Shown: positions 6,091 to 13,264 of the stretch, in pieces
Position numbering within the stretch: position 1 is the stretch's first letter
Layout of the letters: every line of letters starts with the position of its first letter
Translations under genes and position numbers: made by a program
Notes under the pieces: generated by a model
The model's database searches: none
What the model saw: only the letters and a program-made list of their open reading frames with translations
Told to the model about the DNA's origin: nothing
NCBI GenBank assembly: GCA_045657105.1
Contig: JAZOSN010000047.1
Coordinates: forward strand, 1-13,957
Length of the DNA: 13,957 bases
Source of the DNA: SIG672 sp045657105
GTDB lineage: Bacteria; Bacillota; Clostridia; Oscillospirales; CAG-272
Reading direction: 5' to 3'

Positions 6091-6654
6091 TTATTCCTCT
6101 TCATCCTCGGGGGCATTTGTCAGTACGGTTATATACACCTTGCCGTATCTCGAAAATCTGCGAACGCGCAGTCCCTCGACGGTGATCGGCTCTTTTTTAT
6201 TGCTTTCACAAATAACCACCGCGCCGCTACTCAGCAGATCAAGGCGCAGGAGTCTGTCGAGCGCGTCGGTAAGCATCTCACTTTCGCCGTAAGGCGGATC
6301 GAGGAAAACAATTCCGAACTTTTCTCCCTTTGCGCCGTTAAGCGCCGCCTTATAATCGCTCGAAAGTATCTTGGTTTTTTCGTAAAGCTTTGTTTTCTGA
6401 GCGTTACGCTTGATAACTGCGGTAGCCTCTCTGCTTGAGTCGCAGATAGTCGCCGATGCTGCGCCGCGCGAGAGTGCTTCGAGCGCCATCTGACCGCTTC
6501 CGCCGAAAAGATCGAGCACGTTTCGACCTTCAAGCTCGAAATTTATCATACTGAATATTGCTTCTTTTACTCTCTCGACGGTCGGACGGGTGATCTCTTC
6601 TCCGTCGAGCGTTTCAAGTCTTGTGCCTCTGGCACTTCCGGTTATAATTCTCAT
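6091..6654 (-). CDS. rsmD: 16S rRNA (guanine(966)-N(2))-methyltransferase RsmD
   Basis: A 187-residue class I SAM-dependent methyltransferase. The N-terminus MRIITGSARG and TRPTVERVKEAIF (22-34) are hallmarks of RsmD. VLDLFGGSGQMALEALSRGA (46-65) is the SAM-binding loop, and DPPY (119-122) is the N6/N2 methyltransferase catalytic motif. In characterised relatives the enzyme methylates G966 in the loop of 16S helix 31 during 30S assembly. Length is normal for the family. A promoter lies at 6754-6782, but no recognisable ribosome binding site precedes the ATG. Instead the leader holds two strong hairpins, the nearer one ending 13 nt before the start. The acidic tail APEDEEE is slightly unusual. 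The lyase gene follows after 45 bp and may be co-transcribed. Confidence 0.93.
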   Translation of the reverse strand: MRIITGSARGTRLETLDGEEITRPTVERVKEAIFSMINFELEGRNVLDLFGGSGQMALEALSRGAASATICDSSREATAVIKRNAQKTKLYEKTKILSSDYKAALNGAKGEKFGIVFLDPPYGESEMLTDALDRLLRLDLLSSGAVVICESNKKEPITVEGLRVRRFSRYGKVYITVLTNAPEDEEE

Positions 6655-6666
6655 ATTTTATTCTTC

Positions 6667-6742
6667 GGGAAAACTTTTTAAAAAAAGTTTTCCTATTGAT
6701 TTGCATCGCAAATCAATTTTCCCTTCTCAAAAACTTTAATTA
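6667..6742. repeat. Palindromic element with two hairpins in the rsmD leader
   Basis: Two perfect inverted repeats lie side by side: GGAAAACTTTTT/AAAAAGTTTTCC (6668-6679 with 6682-6693) and ATTGATTTGC/GCAAATCAAT (6695-6704 with 6708-6717, 3-nt loop). The outer GGGAAAA/TTTTCCC pieces (6667-6673 and 6717-6723) can also pair, giving an alternative fold. On the minus strand the element begins AAAGTTTTTGAGAAGGG. From memory, AAAGTTTTTG...AAACTTTTT palindromes are dispersed in many Clostridia genomes, so this may be one copy of a short interspersed repeat. Only one copy is present in the window. Confidence 0.6.
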
Positions 6743-6753
6743 AAATTATATTT

Positions 6754-6782
6754 ATTATATCACAATAAGCGCATATAAGCAA
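6754..6782 (-). promoter_or_regulatory. Sigma-A promoter for rsmD
   Basis: On the minus strand TTGCTT (6777-6782) and a perfect TATAAT (6754-6759) are separated by 17 bp. The start site would be near 6747, about 93 nt before the rsmD ATG, so the double hairpin would lie in the mRNA leader. The promoter also overlaps the end region of the uvrC transcript. Confidence 0.7.
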
Positions 6783-6805
6783 CCATCTAAATAAAGTTTT
6801 TTCGC

Positions 6806-8623
6806 TTATTTATCAAAATGGTTTCTTATATTTTCGGCATCTCGCACGGAAACTCCTTTGACTGCCGCAATTTCATCCTTACTTGCATTTTTCAGCGCCG
6901 TCAGAGTTTTAAAGTGAGAAAGAAGCAGGGCGGCTTTTTTCTTACCTATGCCCGAAATATCTTCAAGTGAGGAGCGTGTAAGCTTTTTACTCTTTGCCTT
7001 CTGCATTTTGGATACAGTAAAGCGGTGGACCTCTTCCTGTATCTTATAAACAAGCATAAAGACAGACTGCTCTTTGGCGATGCTTATCTCGTTTTCGCCG
7101 TCTGTCAACGTTCTGGTCTTATGGAATTCGTCCTTGACCATACCGAAAACCGGAACGTCAACTCCGAGCCTTTCCAAAAGCTCCTTCACTACCGAAACGT
7201 GTGCCTTTCCGCCGTCGAGCAGGAAAAGGTCGGGCAGCTTTTGCTCGTCACTATGCGAAACGCGTCTTTCAAGTGCTTCGCACATCGAGCGGTAGTCGTC
7301 CTGAATATCGGTGGTACGTATTTTGTATATTCTATACCCTTTTTTATCAAATTTCGCGTTCTTTACCGAGATTATTCCCGCCGTGATATTCTCATCTCCG
7401 TAGTTCGAAATATCAATAGATTCGATATGCTCGGGCACAACCTCGAGGGAAAGCATCTGTGCAAGCTTGATAAGCACCGCGTTATCCTTCTCATTTTCGG
7501 CAAGATACTGTCTTGCATGAAGCTGAGCGTTCGACTCAACCATTTCGCAAAGGCTTTTAAGCTCTCCTCTTTGAGGGATTTTTACTTTTATCTTAACAGA
7601 GCAAACCTCTTTTATATAACTGCAAATGGTATCCGTCTGTTCATCGGTAAAATCTATATCGGTGATAAGGGTGGACGGAATATACTCGCGGTGCGAGTAC
7701 ATATCGCAAAGAAAAGACACTATCTCGTTATTATCGGTGATCTTTTCGGCAGAGAAAATGAAGTTGTCCGAATCTATCACCGCGCCCGCGCGAACGTAGT
7801 AAAGTGCAAGGCAGGAGCACTGCTCCGAGCGGTATATCGAAATTATATCGTATTCGGCGTCGGGAGTCGTCAGTATCTTCTGCTTCTGCCAGAGAAGCTC
7901 CAAGGTCTTTATCCTGTCGCGCATAAGTGCCGCCGTTTCAAACATAAGGTTATCAGATGCAAAGGTCATCTGTTCGGTGAGCGATCTTTTAACCTCGTTA
8001 TACGAGCCTCTAAGGAACGTGAGCACGTCCGAAAAACGGCCTTTGTATTCCTCTGCGGTAAGATTTCCTGAGCAGGGAGCACAGCACTGCCCTATCTGAG
8101 CGTATATGCACGGACGGCTTTTTCCTATATCTCTCGGAAATTCGAGCTTGCACTGCGGCAGACCAAACGCGCGCTCTGTCGTTTTTATTATAGACATCGC
8201 CTTCCCTGCGCCCGAATACGGTCCGAAATATTTTGCTCCGTCCGCAAGACGCTTTCTTGTAAAGGTAACTCTCGGATATTCCTCGTTCACCGTTACCTTT
8301 ATATAAGGATAATTTTTGTTATCTTTAAGCAGAATATTATATTTCGGTTGATAAAGCTTGATAAGCTTATTTTCGAGAGTGAGCGCTTCTATCTCGGTAT
8401 CTGTCAGCATAAAATCGAAGCTTCTGACGTCCGCGACCATTTTCGCGGTCTTTATATCCTTCTCGGTATCCGCAAAATACTGCGAAACGCGGTTTTTGAG
8501 CGCCTTCGATTTGCCGACGTATATTACCTTTCCCGCCTCGTTATACATAATGTAAACTCCGGGAGAAAGCGGAAGTCTGTTCGCCTTTTCTCTGAGAGAG
8601 TGCGTTACGGTTTTATCTGTCAT
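6806..8623 (-). CDS. uvrC: Excinuclease ABC subunit C (UvrC)
   Basis: A 605-residue nucleotide-excision-repair endonuclease that, with UvrA and UvrB, cuts on both sides of a DNA lesion. The N-terminal GIY-YIG nuclease is clear: PGVYIMYNEAGKVIYVGKSK (21-40) with R45. A Cys-rich segment follows (CKLEFP...RPC...QCCAPC, about 158-184), matching the cysteine pattern known to hold an Fe-S cluster in UvrC. Next come a UVR (UvrB-binding) domain (about 209-245), the RNase H-like 5' nuclease (ESIDISNYGDE), and C-terminal helix-hairpin-helix motifs (EDISGIGKKKAALLL and AAVKGVSVRDAENI). Length is normal (about 600). AAGGAAAGG upstream supports the ATG at 8623. The gene follows ptsH but is separated from it by a terminator, and no clear promoter was found for it. 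Confidence 0.97.
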   Translation of the reverse strand: MTDKTVTHSLREKANRLPLSPGVYIMYNEAGKVIYVGKSKALKNRVSQYFADTEKDIKTAKMVADVRSFDFMLTDTEIEALTLENKLIKLYQPKYNILLKDNKNYPYIKVTVNEEYPRVTFTRKRLADGAKYFGPYSGAGKAMSIIKTTERAFGLPQCKLEFPRDIGKSRPCIYAQIGQCCAPCSGNLTAEEYKGRFSDVLTFLRGSYNEVKRSLTEQMTFASDNLMFETAALMRDRIKTLELLWQKQKILTTPDAEYDIISIYRSEQCSCLALYYVRAGAVIDSDNFIFSAEKITDNNEIVSFLCDMYSHREYIPSTLITDIDFTDEQTDTICSYIKEVCSVKIKVKIPQRGELKSLCEMVESNAQLHARQYLAENEKDNAVLIKLAQMLSLEVVPEHIESIDISNYGDENITAGIISVKNAKFDKKGYRIYKIRTTDIQDDYRSMCEALERRVSHSDEQKLPDLFLLDGGKAHVSVVKELLERLGVDVPVFGMVKDEFHKTRTLTDGENEISIAKEQSVFMLVYKIQEEVHRFTVSKMQKAKSKKLTRSSLEDISGIGKKKAALLLSHFKTLTALKNASKDEIAAVKGVSVRDAENIRNHFDK

Positions 8624-8642
8624 TATTAAAACCTTTCCTTAT

Positions 8643-8665
8643 GGGGCTTTTATATGAAAAGCTCC
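8643..8665. other. Hairpin in the uvrC leader
   Basis: GGGGCTTTT (8643-8651) and AAAAGCTCC (8657-8665) form a 9-bp stem with one G-T wobble and a 5-nt loop, just before the uvrC ribosome binding site on the minus strand. It has no U tract in the direction of uvrC, so it is not an obvious terminator. It might affect translation or mRNA stability. Its function is unknown. Confidence 0.4.
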
Positions 8666-8672
8666 TTTAATT

Positions 8673-8706
8673 CTAAAAAAGGCAAACCACACAATAGCGG
8701 TTTGCC
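8673..8706 (-). terminator. Intrinsic terminator of ptsH
   Basis: On the minus strand GGCAAACC (8699-8706) pairs perfectly with GGTTTGCC (8681-8688) around a 10-nt loop and is followed directly by TTTTTT (8675-8680). This is a textbook Rho-independent terminator 28 nt after the ptsH stop codon. Confidence 0.9.
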
Positions 8707-8734
8707 TATCTTAAAGATTATTTTTGCCCGTTTT

Positions 8735-8998
8735 TCAGTCTTCAAGTCCGCTACTGATAAGAGAGCACATTCCTTCGACTGCCAAATCTTCATCGTTGCC
8801 GTCTGCTACTATCGTAATAACGGTGTCCTTAACAATTCCGAGAGAAAGTACGCCGAGAAGGCTCTTCGCGTTTACACGGCAATCTCCCTTTACTACCCAT
8901 ATAGAAGATTTGAAGGAATTTGCTTTCTGGATAAAAAACGTCGCGGGACGAGAGTGAAGTCCTTTTGTATTCACTATTTTTACATCGCGAGAGATCAT
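8735..8998 (-). CDS. ptsH: HPr-family phosphocarrier protein
   Basis: An 87-residue protein with the HPr fold pattern. GLHSRPA (13-19) contains His15, which accepts phosphate from enzyme I, with the supporting R17. NAKSLLGVLSLG (43-54) contains Ser46, the target of HPr kinase/phosphorylase in Gram-positive bacteria, through which HPr-Ser-P works with CcpA in catabolite control. Retention of His15 distinguishes it from Crh, which has Gln there. Length equals the usual 85-90 residues. It is a single-gene unit with its own promoter (9031-9059) and terminator (8673-8706), and no ptsI is adjacent. The AAAGGA ribosome binding site lies 13 nt from the ATG, rather far. A closer ATG at 9011 is in another frame. 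Some Clostridia have HPr-like proteins used only for regulation, which cannot be excluded. Confidence 0.93.
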   Translation of the reverse strand: MISRDVKIVNTKGLHSRPATFFIQKANSFKSSIWVVKGDCRVNAKSLLGVLSLGIVKDTVITIVADGNDEDLAVEGMCSLISSGLED

Positions 8999-9030
8999 TC
9001 TTACATACCATTCCTTTCTACGTTATTTTC

Positions 9031-9059
9031 AGTATAACACATCAAAAAGTTAAAATCAA
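9031..9059 (-). promoter_or_regulatory. Sigma-A promoter of ptsH
   Basis: On the minus strand TTGATT (9054-9059) and TATACT (9031-9036) are separated by 17 bp, with TGT directly before the -10 giving an extended -10 element. The start would be near 9024, about 26 nt before the ptsH ATG. No cre-like operator was recognised. Confidence 0.75.
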
Positions 9060-9074
9060 TACTTTTTTATAACA

Positions 9075-9572
9075 TTAAGCCTCATTTTCCGTTATTTTGG
9101 TAATAACAATAGAAATATTGCATTTTTTACCTTCGAGACTCAGCACTTTGCCCACTCCGATATGAGTATCCGAGCCGAAAAAGAATCCGTTTTCGGTATT
9201 GTCGCCCTTGATTTTCATCTCGCCCTTCACGGTATAGAGCTTATCGTCGTTGGCGCAGTAAAATCCCGATCCGTCCTGCGAGGGAACGACCACGCTCTGG
9301 CTATTGCTCTCAGGGCTTTTTTCGATAACGCCAAAGCTCTTTCCGTTAAGCGAAAACTCGTCGCCGACGCTTATGGCGGCAACGTCCTCTGCCGTGAGAT
9401 TTTCGGCATAGAAGGTGACGTATGCGGTATCGTTATTTGAAACGAAGCTTAGCTTTTCGATTATAGCCGCTCTGAACACCGTTCCGATTATGCAGGCTAT
9501 TACGACTATTATGATAACGAGATCGATGAGATTAAATCTCGTCTTTTTTTCTTTCGCAGTATTAGTTGCCAT
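9075..9572 (-). CDS. DUF4330-like single-pass membrane protein (second copy)
   Basis: A 165-residue protein with a short basic N-terminus (MATNTAKEKKTRFN), one membrane helix (about 14-36, LIDLVIIIVVIACIIGTVF) and an outer, beta-rich domain. The arrangement and the VGDEF...GKSFGVIEK pattern fit my recollection of DUF4330, a family without known function. It looks like a paralogue of the preceding gene: both have basic N-terminus, NLID/NFID, one helix, a VGD(E/K) segment, then a GSD segment. Its ATG lies 11 nt inside the preceding gene, with AAAGGAG upstream, suggesting translational coupling. It is the last gene of the rimM unit, and no strong hairpin was found in the 76 bp before ptsH. A helper role for the neighbouring Wzy-like protein is inference. 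Confidence 0.7.
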   Translation of the reverse strand: MATNTAKEKKTRFNLIDLVIIIVVIACIIGTVFRAAIIEKLSFVSNNDTAYVTFYAENLTAEDVAAISVGDEFSLNGKSFGVIEKSPESNSQSVVVPSQDGSGFYCANDDKLYTVKGEMKIKGDNTENGFFFGSDTHIGVGKVLSLEGKKCNISIVITKITENEA

Positions 9573-10134
9573 TATTTTCGATCTCCTTTCCGCTCACCTT
9601 TATACATTTACCGACTGCATTATAGCCCTCGGTTCTGAACTGAATATCAGATCCTACCTTTATCTCGTATCCGTTTATACTGTAAACTCCGTCGGTACCG
9701 AGTCCGCTTCCGCTTACCGTTATTATAAAGTCAACGTAACCGGGATATTCGGCATAGATAAGTATTCCGTTATCGTCATATTTATTTGTGGAGATCTTTG
9801 AGCGCTCATATTCGACCGACTTGACTCTGCCGACGAGTTTGCCGTCCGCACTGTTATAAACCTTATCTCCGACGTCTATAAAGTCGGCGTTAAGCGTTGT
9901 TCTGGTGCTCGGAAGACTGTCGTTATTGAGTCCAAGGAAAAACTCTGCATTTACTTTTTCAACGCGAAGAGTATATTCGACGTTTATTTTCTGCTCGTCC
10001 TTCCCAAAAAGATCAAGCTCGGAGAAAAACGCGAAATACACGAAAGCTCCTATCGAAGCAAGTGCTATGAGTATGAGCATCCAGTCAATAAAATTCATAC
10101 GTCTGGCGCGTTTTGTCTTTTGTTGTTTATTCAT
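9562..10134 (-). CDS. DUF4330-like single-pass membrane protein (first copy)
   Basis: A 190-residue protein with basic N-terminus (MNKQQKTKRARRMN), one membrane helix (about 15-36) and a ~150-residue outer domain rich in predicted beta strands. The segments DFIDVGDKVYNSADGKLVGRV and INGYEIKVGSDI resemble DUF4330-type domains and align in pattern with the next gene. GAAAGGAAA upstream supports the ATG at 10134. It starts 29 bp after the Wzy-like gene and overlaps the following paralogue by 11 nt, so the three are surely co-transcribed. No catalytic residues are evident. Assignment to DUF4330 is from memory of the family and not from a search. Confidence 0.68.
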   Translation of the reverse strand: MNKQQKTKRARRMNFIDWMLILIALASIGAFVYFAFFSELDLFGKDEQKINVEYTLRVEKVNAEFFLGLNNDSLPSTRTTLNADFIDVGDKVYNSADGKLVGRVKSVEYERSKISTNKYDDNGILIYAEYPGYVDFIITVSGSGLGTDGVYSINGYEIKVGSDIQFRTEGYNAVGKCIKVSGKEIENNGN

Positions 10135-10163
10135 CTTTTATATTTTTCCTTTCGGTATAGCGT

Positions 10164-12545
10164 TCACTTTATTTCAGTCGGCTCTTTCGAGCTTTTACGG
10201 AAGCTGCTTATCGGGATACTGACACTGAGTTCATTATCGTCCGACATTCCGGTATTTTCAAAGAGAGCAAGCCGTCTTGTCGCAGTTACCAGTCCTGCCG
10301 TGATCCAGAAAAGCAGTGCGAGCGAGGTATCCTCCCACACGTAGCTTACACAGGAAAGAAGCAGTGCCGCAGTGAGAGCACTTATTGCCGCCATCGACCA
10401 CATTGACGCGTATTTTTTCACTGTAACCGTTTTGAAGGTCGAAAATGCCTGCCTGTATATGAGAATCACCGCTACTGCGATAAACAAAACTCCTATTACG
10501 CCAAAGCGTATCATCATTTCCATAGCAAGGCTTCCGCCGTTACTCACCGTCGGAGTTCCGTTTGACGCGAGCGAGGCGTACACGTTCTCAAATACAGTCT
10601 GTCCGAGTCCTATTCCACTGACCGCATATTTGCCGGACATCTGCATCGTAACGTGCAGAACCGATATTTTTTCTTCAAAGCTGTTTCCTGCAATACCGGT
10701 AAGATAGTTAGGTAAAACGTCGGAAACGAGTGAAACTGCAAGCAAAAGCACTACGAGAAGTCCAAAGACCGACGCCGCGCTCTTTTTCGACTTTATAAGC
10801 GAATATACCATTACGACCGCAACGAGTGCGACCCACGCGTAAACATTCATCGTAAGCAGGACGCAAACAAGAGATGCGAGCATCGTCAGAGCCGATACCG
10901 CTCTTGCTCCGCGCTTTTCCTGTGCGGAAATTCCCGTAAGTGCGAAGAAAAATATCATAACGAGATAAAGTGCAAGCGTATCTGTGCTTAAAAACACCGA
11001 TGATATTTCATTTTCGAGTATTTTATCAAACTCCCACGAAGCTCTCGCGGCTTTTATTATCCACTCGTAAATACCGAGCAGTGAAACGGCAAGACCTGAA
11101 AGTATCAGAGCATTTATCGCTCTGCCAAGCCACGCGCGAGAGGAAAGAAGTCCTGCGACTATGAAAAATCCGAGAAGTGATGCTATCATCACCGTCGCGT
11201 GCCTTCCCGCCTCGGCAGAGTCTACCGAAACTGCGCCCGTAACAACGACGAGCAGTGCAAAGAGCGAAAGCCAACCTTCAAGAGCTCCAAAGCTTGCTCT
11301 TCTCTGTCCGCCGAGTATTTTAAGTATCCAAACTACGGTAATATAAAACACCGCCGCGCAGAGATATTTATCCGAATTTTCAAACAGATATACGAAAGGC
11401 AGAGCAAATACCGTTATAACCACTCCGCTTTCGGGATTATGTGCCACGCCGAGCGCGACGATCACGATAAGTGCTACTATAAATATGACGTGTGCCTCTA
11501 CGAGTGCCGAAAGAAGTCCGAGTGCAACTCCGACGATAAACGCCCCGAATCTGTGTTTAGGCACGCTCTTCTCGAAATCCACCGTTTTCTTTGAAACTCC
11601 GAACACCGATGTCAGTAAAAAGCTTCCGACGTTACTTTCGTAAAGGTAACGAACGAGTGAGGAATCACCGGCAAATATAGTCATTACGGCAACGAGCGTA
11701 TACAGAACGCCCACTATTATTCCCGACATACTCAAAGTGCCCGAAAGCCAGAAGACCATTACCGCCTGAACGAGTATCGTGGTTATTCCGAGAGAAAGAA
11801 GCGCCGCTCCATAGGTTGACATCGGAAGATAGAAAAGTGTCGTAAGCAGTTTTCTCAGTGCACCTGCAAACGCGCTTTTCTCAAACGCTCGCGTTATGCG
11901 CTTTAAAAGCGGACGCTTTATGCTTGATCTGTCGCGAACTACGGCAATAGTATCTCCCATAACCTCGTCGCAAATCGTTTCCTGCTTCATCTTTGCGGTT
12001 CTTCGTTTTTCGAAGAATGCCGATATCCTACCGGGCAGAGAAAGTATCGCCGAGGTCTTGACTCCGCGCTCAACCTTGGCGTATGAGGTAAAGAAATGAC
12101 CGAGGACTCCGTCCTTCGTCTTTTCATATATCCTCGTCACCAGCTTATCTACAAAGCGCATTATAAGGCTTTCTTCTCGCCTGAAAAGCCATTTCCGTTT
12201 TTTCTTTAAGTTACCCGGACGCTTTCCGAGAAGCTGATAACCCGCCGCGTAGCGATCTCCGGTCTTTGTCAGTTCTTCAAGCTTTACCGTGCCGCTTTTA
12301 TCCTCACCGTCCGATGATTCCGTCGGCTCAGACTCTTCACTGTCCTGCGAAGGCTCGGAATAATTTTCCTCGTCCTCTCGCCACTGAATATCAGAATTGA
12401 AATCCGAGTTATATTCGCCGCTTTCATCTTTTTTGGTGGGAATTTCGCCCTCAGGCATCGAGCCTTCCACATCTTCGTCAAACATCGGATTTGCTGTAAT
12501 AGAACCCGGAAAAAGCGGCTTATTTACGTCGTTATTTTTATCCAT
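10164..12545 (-). CDS. O-antigen ligase/Wzy-type polytopic membrane protein with long cytoplasmic N-terminus
   Basis: A 793-residue membrane protein. Residues 1-90 are very acidic and Ser-rich, 95-235 are basic and amphipathic, and from about 240 onward there are some 12 hydrophobic segments typical of polysaccharide polymerases and ligases. In the C-terminal half a large loop contains VSGIGLGQTVFENVYASLASNG (starting about residue 650). It resembles the G-(V/I)-G-x-G-x-x-F-x-x-x-Y motif of the Wzy_C/O-antigen ligase family. Such proteins polymerise or transfer undecaprenyl-linked glycans on the outer face of the membrane. The ~235-residue soluble N-terminus is not part of the usual ~400-500-residue architecture. 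AAAGGA stands 10 nt before the ATG. The gene lies 38 bp after trmD and leads the two DUF4330-like genes. Its substrate, and whether it is a polymerase or a ligase, are undetermined. Confidence 0.8.
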   Translation of the reverse strand: MDKNNDVNKPLFPGSITANPMFDEDVEGSMPEGEIPTKKDESGEYNSDFNSDIQWREDEENYSEPSQDSEESEPTESSDGEDKSGTVKLEELTKTGDRYAAGYQLLGKRPGNLKKKRKWLFRREESLIMRFVDKLVTRIYEKTKDGVLGHFFTSYAKVERGVKTSAILSLPGRISAFFEKRRTAKMKQETICDEVMGDTIAVVRDRSSIKRPLLKRITRAFEKSAFAGALRKLLTTLFYLPMSTYGAALLSLGITTILVQAVMVFWLSGTLSMSGIIVGVLYTLVAVMTIFAGDSSLVRYLYESNVGSFLLTSVFGVSKKTVDFEKSVPKHRFGAFIVGVALGLLSALVEAHVIFIVALIVIVALGVAHNPESGVVITVFALPFVYLFENSDKYLCAAVFYITVVWILKILGGQRRASFGALEGWLSLFALLVVVTGAVSVDSAEAGRHATVMIASLLGFFIVAGLLSSRAWLGRAINALILSGLAVSLLGIYEWIIKAARASWEFDKILENEISSVFLSTDTLALYLVMIFFFALTGISAQEKRGARAVSALTMLASLVCVLLTMNVYAWVALVAVVMVYSLIKSKKSAASVFGLLVVLLLAVSLVSDVLPNYLTGIAGNSFEEKISVLHVTMQMSGKYAVSGIGLGQTVFENVYASLASNGTPTVSNGGSLAMEMMIRFGVIGVLFIAVAVILIYRQAFSTFKTVTVKKYASMWSMAAISALTAALLLSCVSYVWEDTSLALLFWITAGLVTATRRLALFENTGMSDDNELSVSIPISSFRKSSKEPTEIK

Positions 12546-12583
12546 CTATGACCATTCCTTTCTTCTGGATTTTGGTCGCCTGT

Positions 12584-13264
12584 TTATTTACCGAGAAGAT
12601 CGGGACGATTTTCCTCGGTCAGCGCAAGAGATGCCTCTCTTCGCCATTTCTCGATTTTTTTATGATCTCCCGTGAGGAGAACGTCGGGAACACGACGTCC
12701 CCTGAACTCCTCGGGGCGTGTGTACTGAGGATATTCGAGAACTCCGCCGAAAATGCTCTCGTTTTCGAAGCATTCGTCGGAGGAGAGCACTCCCTCGCAC
12801 ATTCGCGAAACTACGTCGATAAGCACGCAGGCAGGAAGCTCTCCGCCTGTCAGAACAAAATCTCCGATCGAGATCTCCTCATCGACTATTTCCTCTACTA
12901 TTCTGCGGTCAACACCCTCGTAGTGTCCGCAAAGTATCGTAATATTATCATATTTTGAAAGCTCTATCGCCTTTTTCTGTGTAAGCACCTTTCCCTGTGC
13001 AGACATAAACAGGCATATCGAGCTCCCCTTTTGCTTTTCCTTTACCGAAAGGTAGCAGTCGTATATCGGTGGTGCCGCCATAAGCATTCCCATTCCTCCG
13101 CCGTACGGAGTATCGTCAACCTTTCTATGCTTGTCCTTTGAAAAGTCGCGGATATTATGAGTACGCACGGTAACGGCTCCCGATTTCTGCGCTCTGCCAA
13201 TTATGCTTTCCGAGGTAACTCGCTCAATAAGATCGGGAAAGAGAGTCATAACGTCAAAGATCAT
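12584..13264 (-). CDS. trmD: tRNA (guanine(37)-N(1))-methyltransferase TrmD
   Basis: A 226-residue SPOUT-family enzyme that methylates G37 next to the anticodon using SAM, preventing +1 frameshifts. It begins MIFDVMTLFPDLI. YGGGMGM (54-60) and the trefoil-knot region (about 85-145) with LCGHYEGVDRR (111-121) and IGDFVLTGGELPA (133-145) are diagnostic. The C-terminal segment PQYTRPEEFRG is also conserved. Length is somewhat short of E. coli's 255 but normal for many Bacillota. The ATG overlaps the rimM stop (ATGA), with GGAGGG (13274-13279) 9 nt upstream, indicating translational coupling. rplS, which commonly follows trmD, is absent here and a Wzy-like gene follows instead. Confidence 0.97.
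   Translation of the reverse strand: MIFDVMTLFPDLIERVTSESIIGRAQKSGAVTVRTHNIRDFSKDKHRKVDDTPYGGGMGMLMAAPPIYDCYLSVKEKQKGSSICLFMSAQGKVLTQKKAIELSKYDNITILCGHYEGVDRRIVEEIVDEEISIGDFVLTGGELPACVLIDVVSRMCEGVLSSDECFENESIFGGVLEYPQYTRPEEFRGRRVPDVLLTGDHKKIEKWRREASLALTEENRPDLLGK

Noticed and set aside
7025..8071. Long (348-codon) plus-strand frame antisense to uvrC
   Set aside because: Its length comes from the codon bias of uvrC on the other strand. The UvrC domains are complete, and the antisense translation shows no family pattern.
8735..8998. Crh instead of HPr
   Set aside because: Crh has Gln at position 15; this protein keeps His15 and Arg17 as in HPr.
9011..9011. Alternative ATG nearer to the ptsH ribosome binding site
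   Set aside because: It is in a different frame and would yield a short protein without the HPr motifs.
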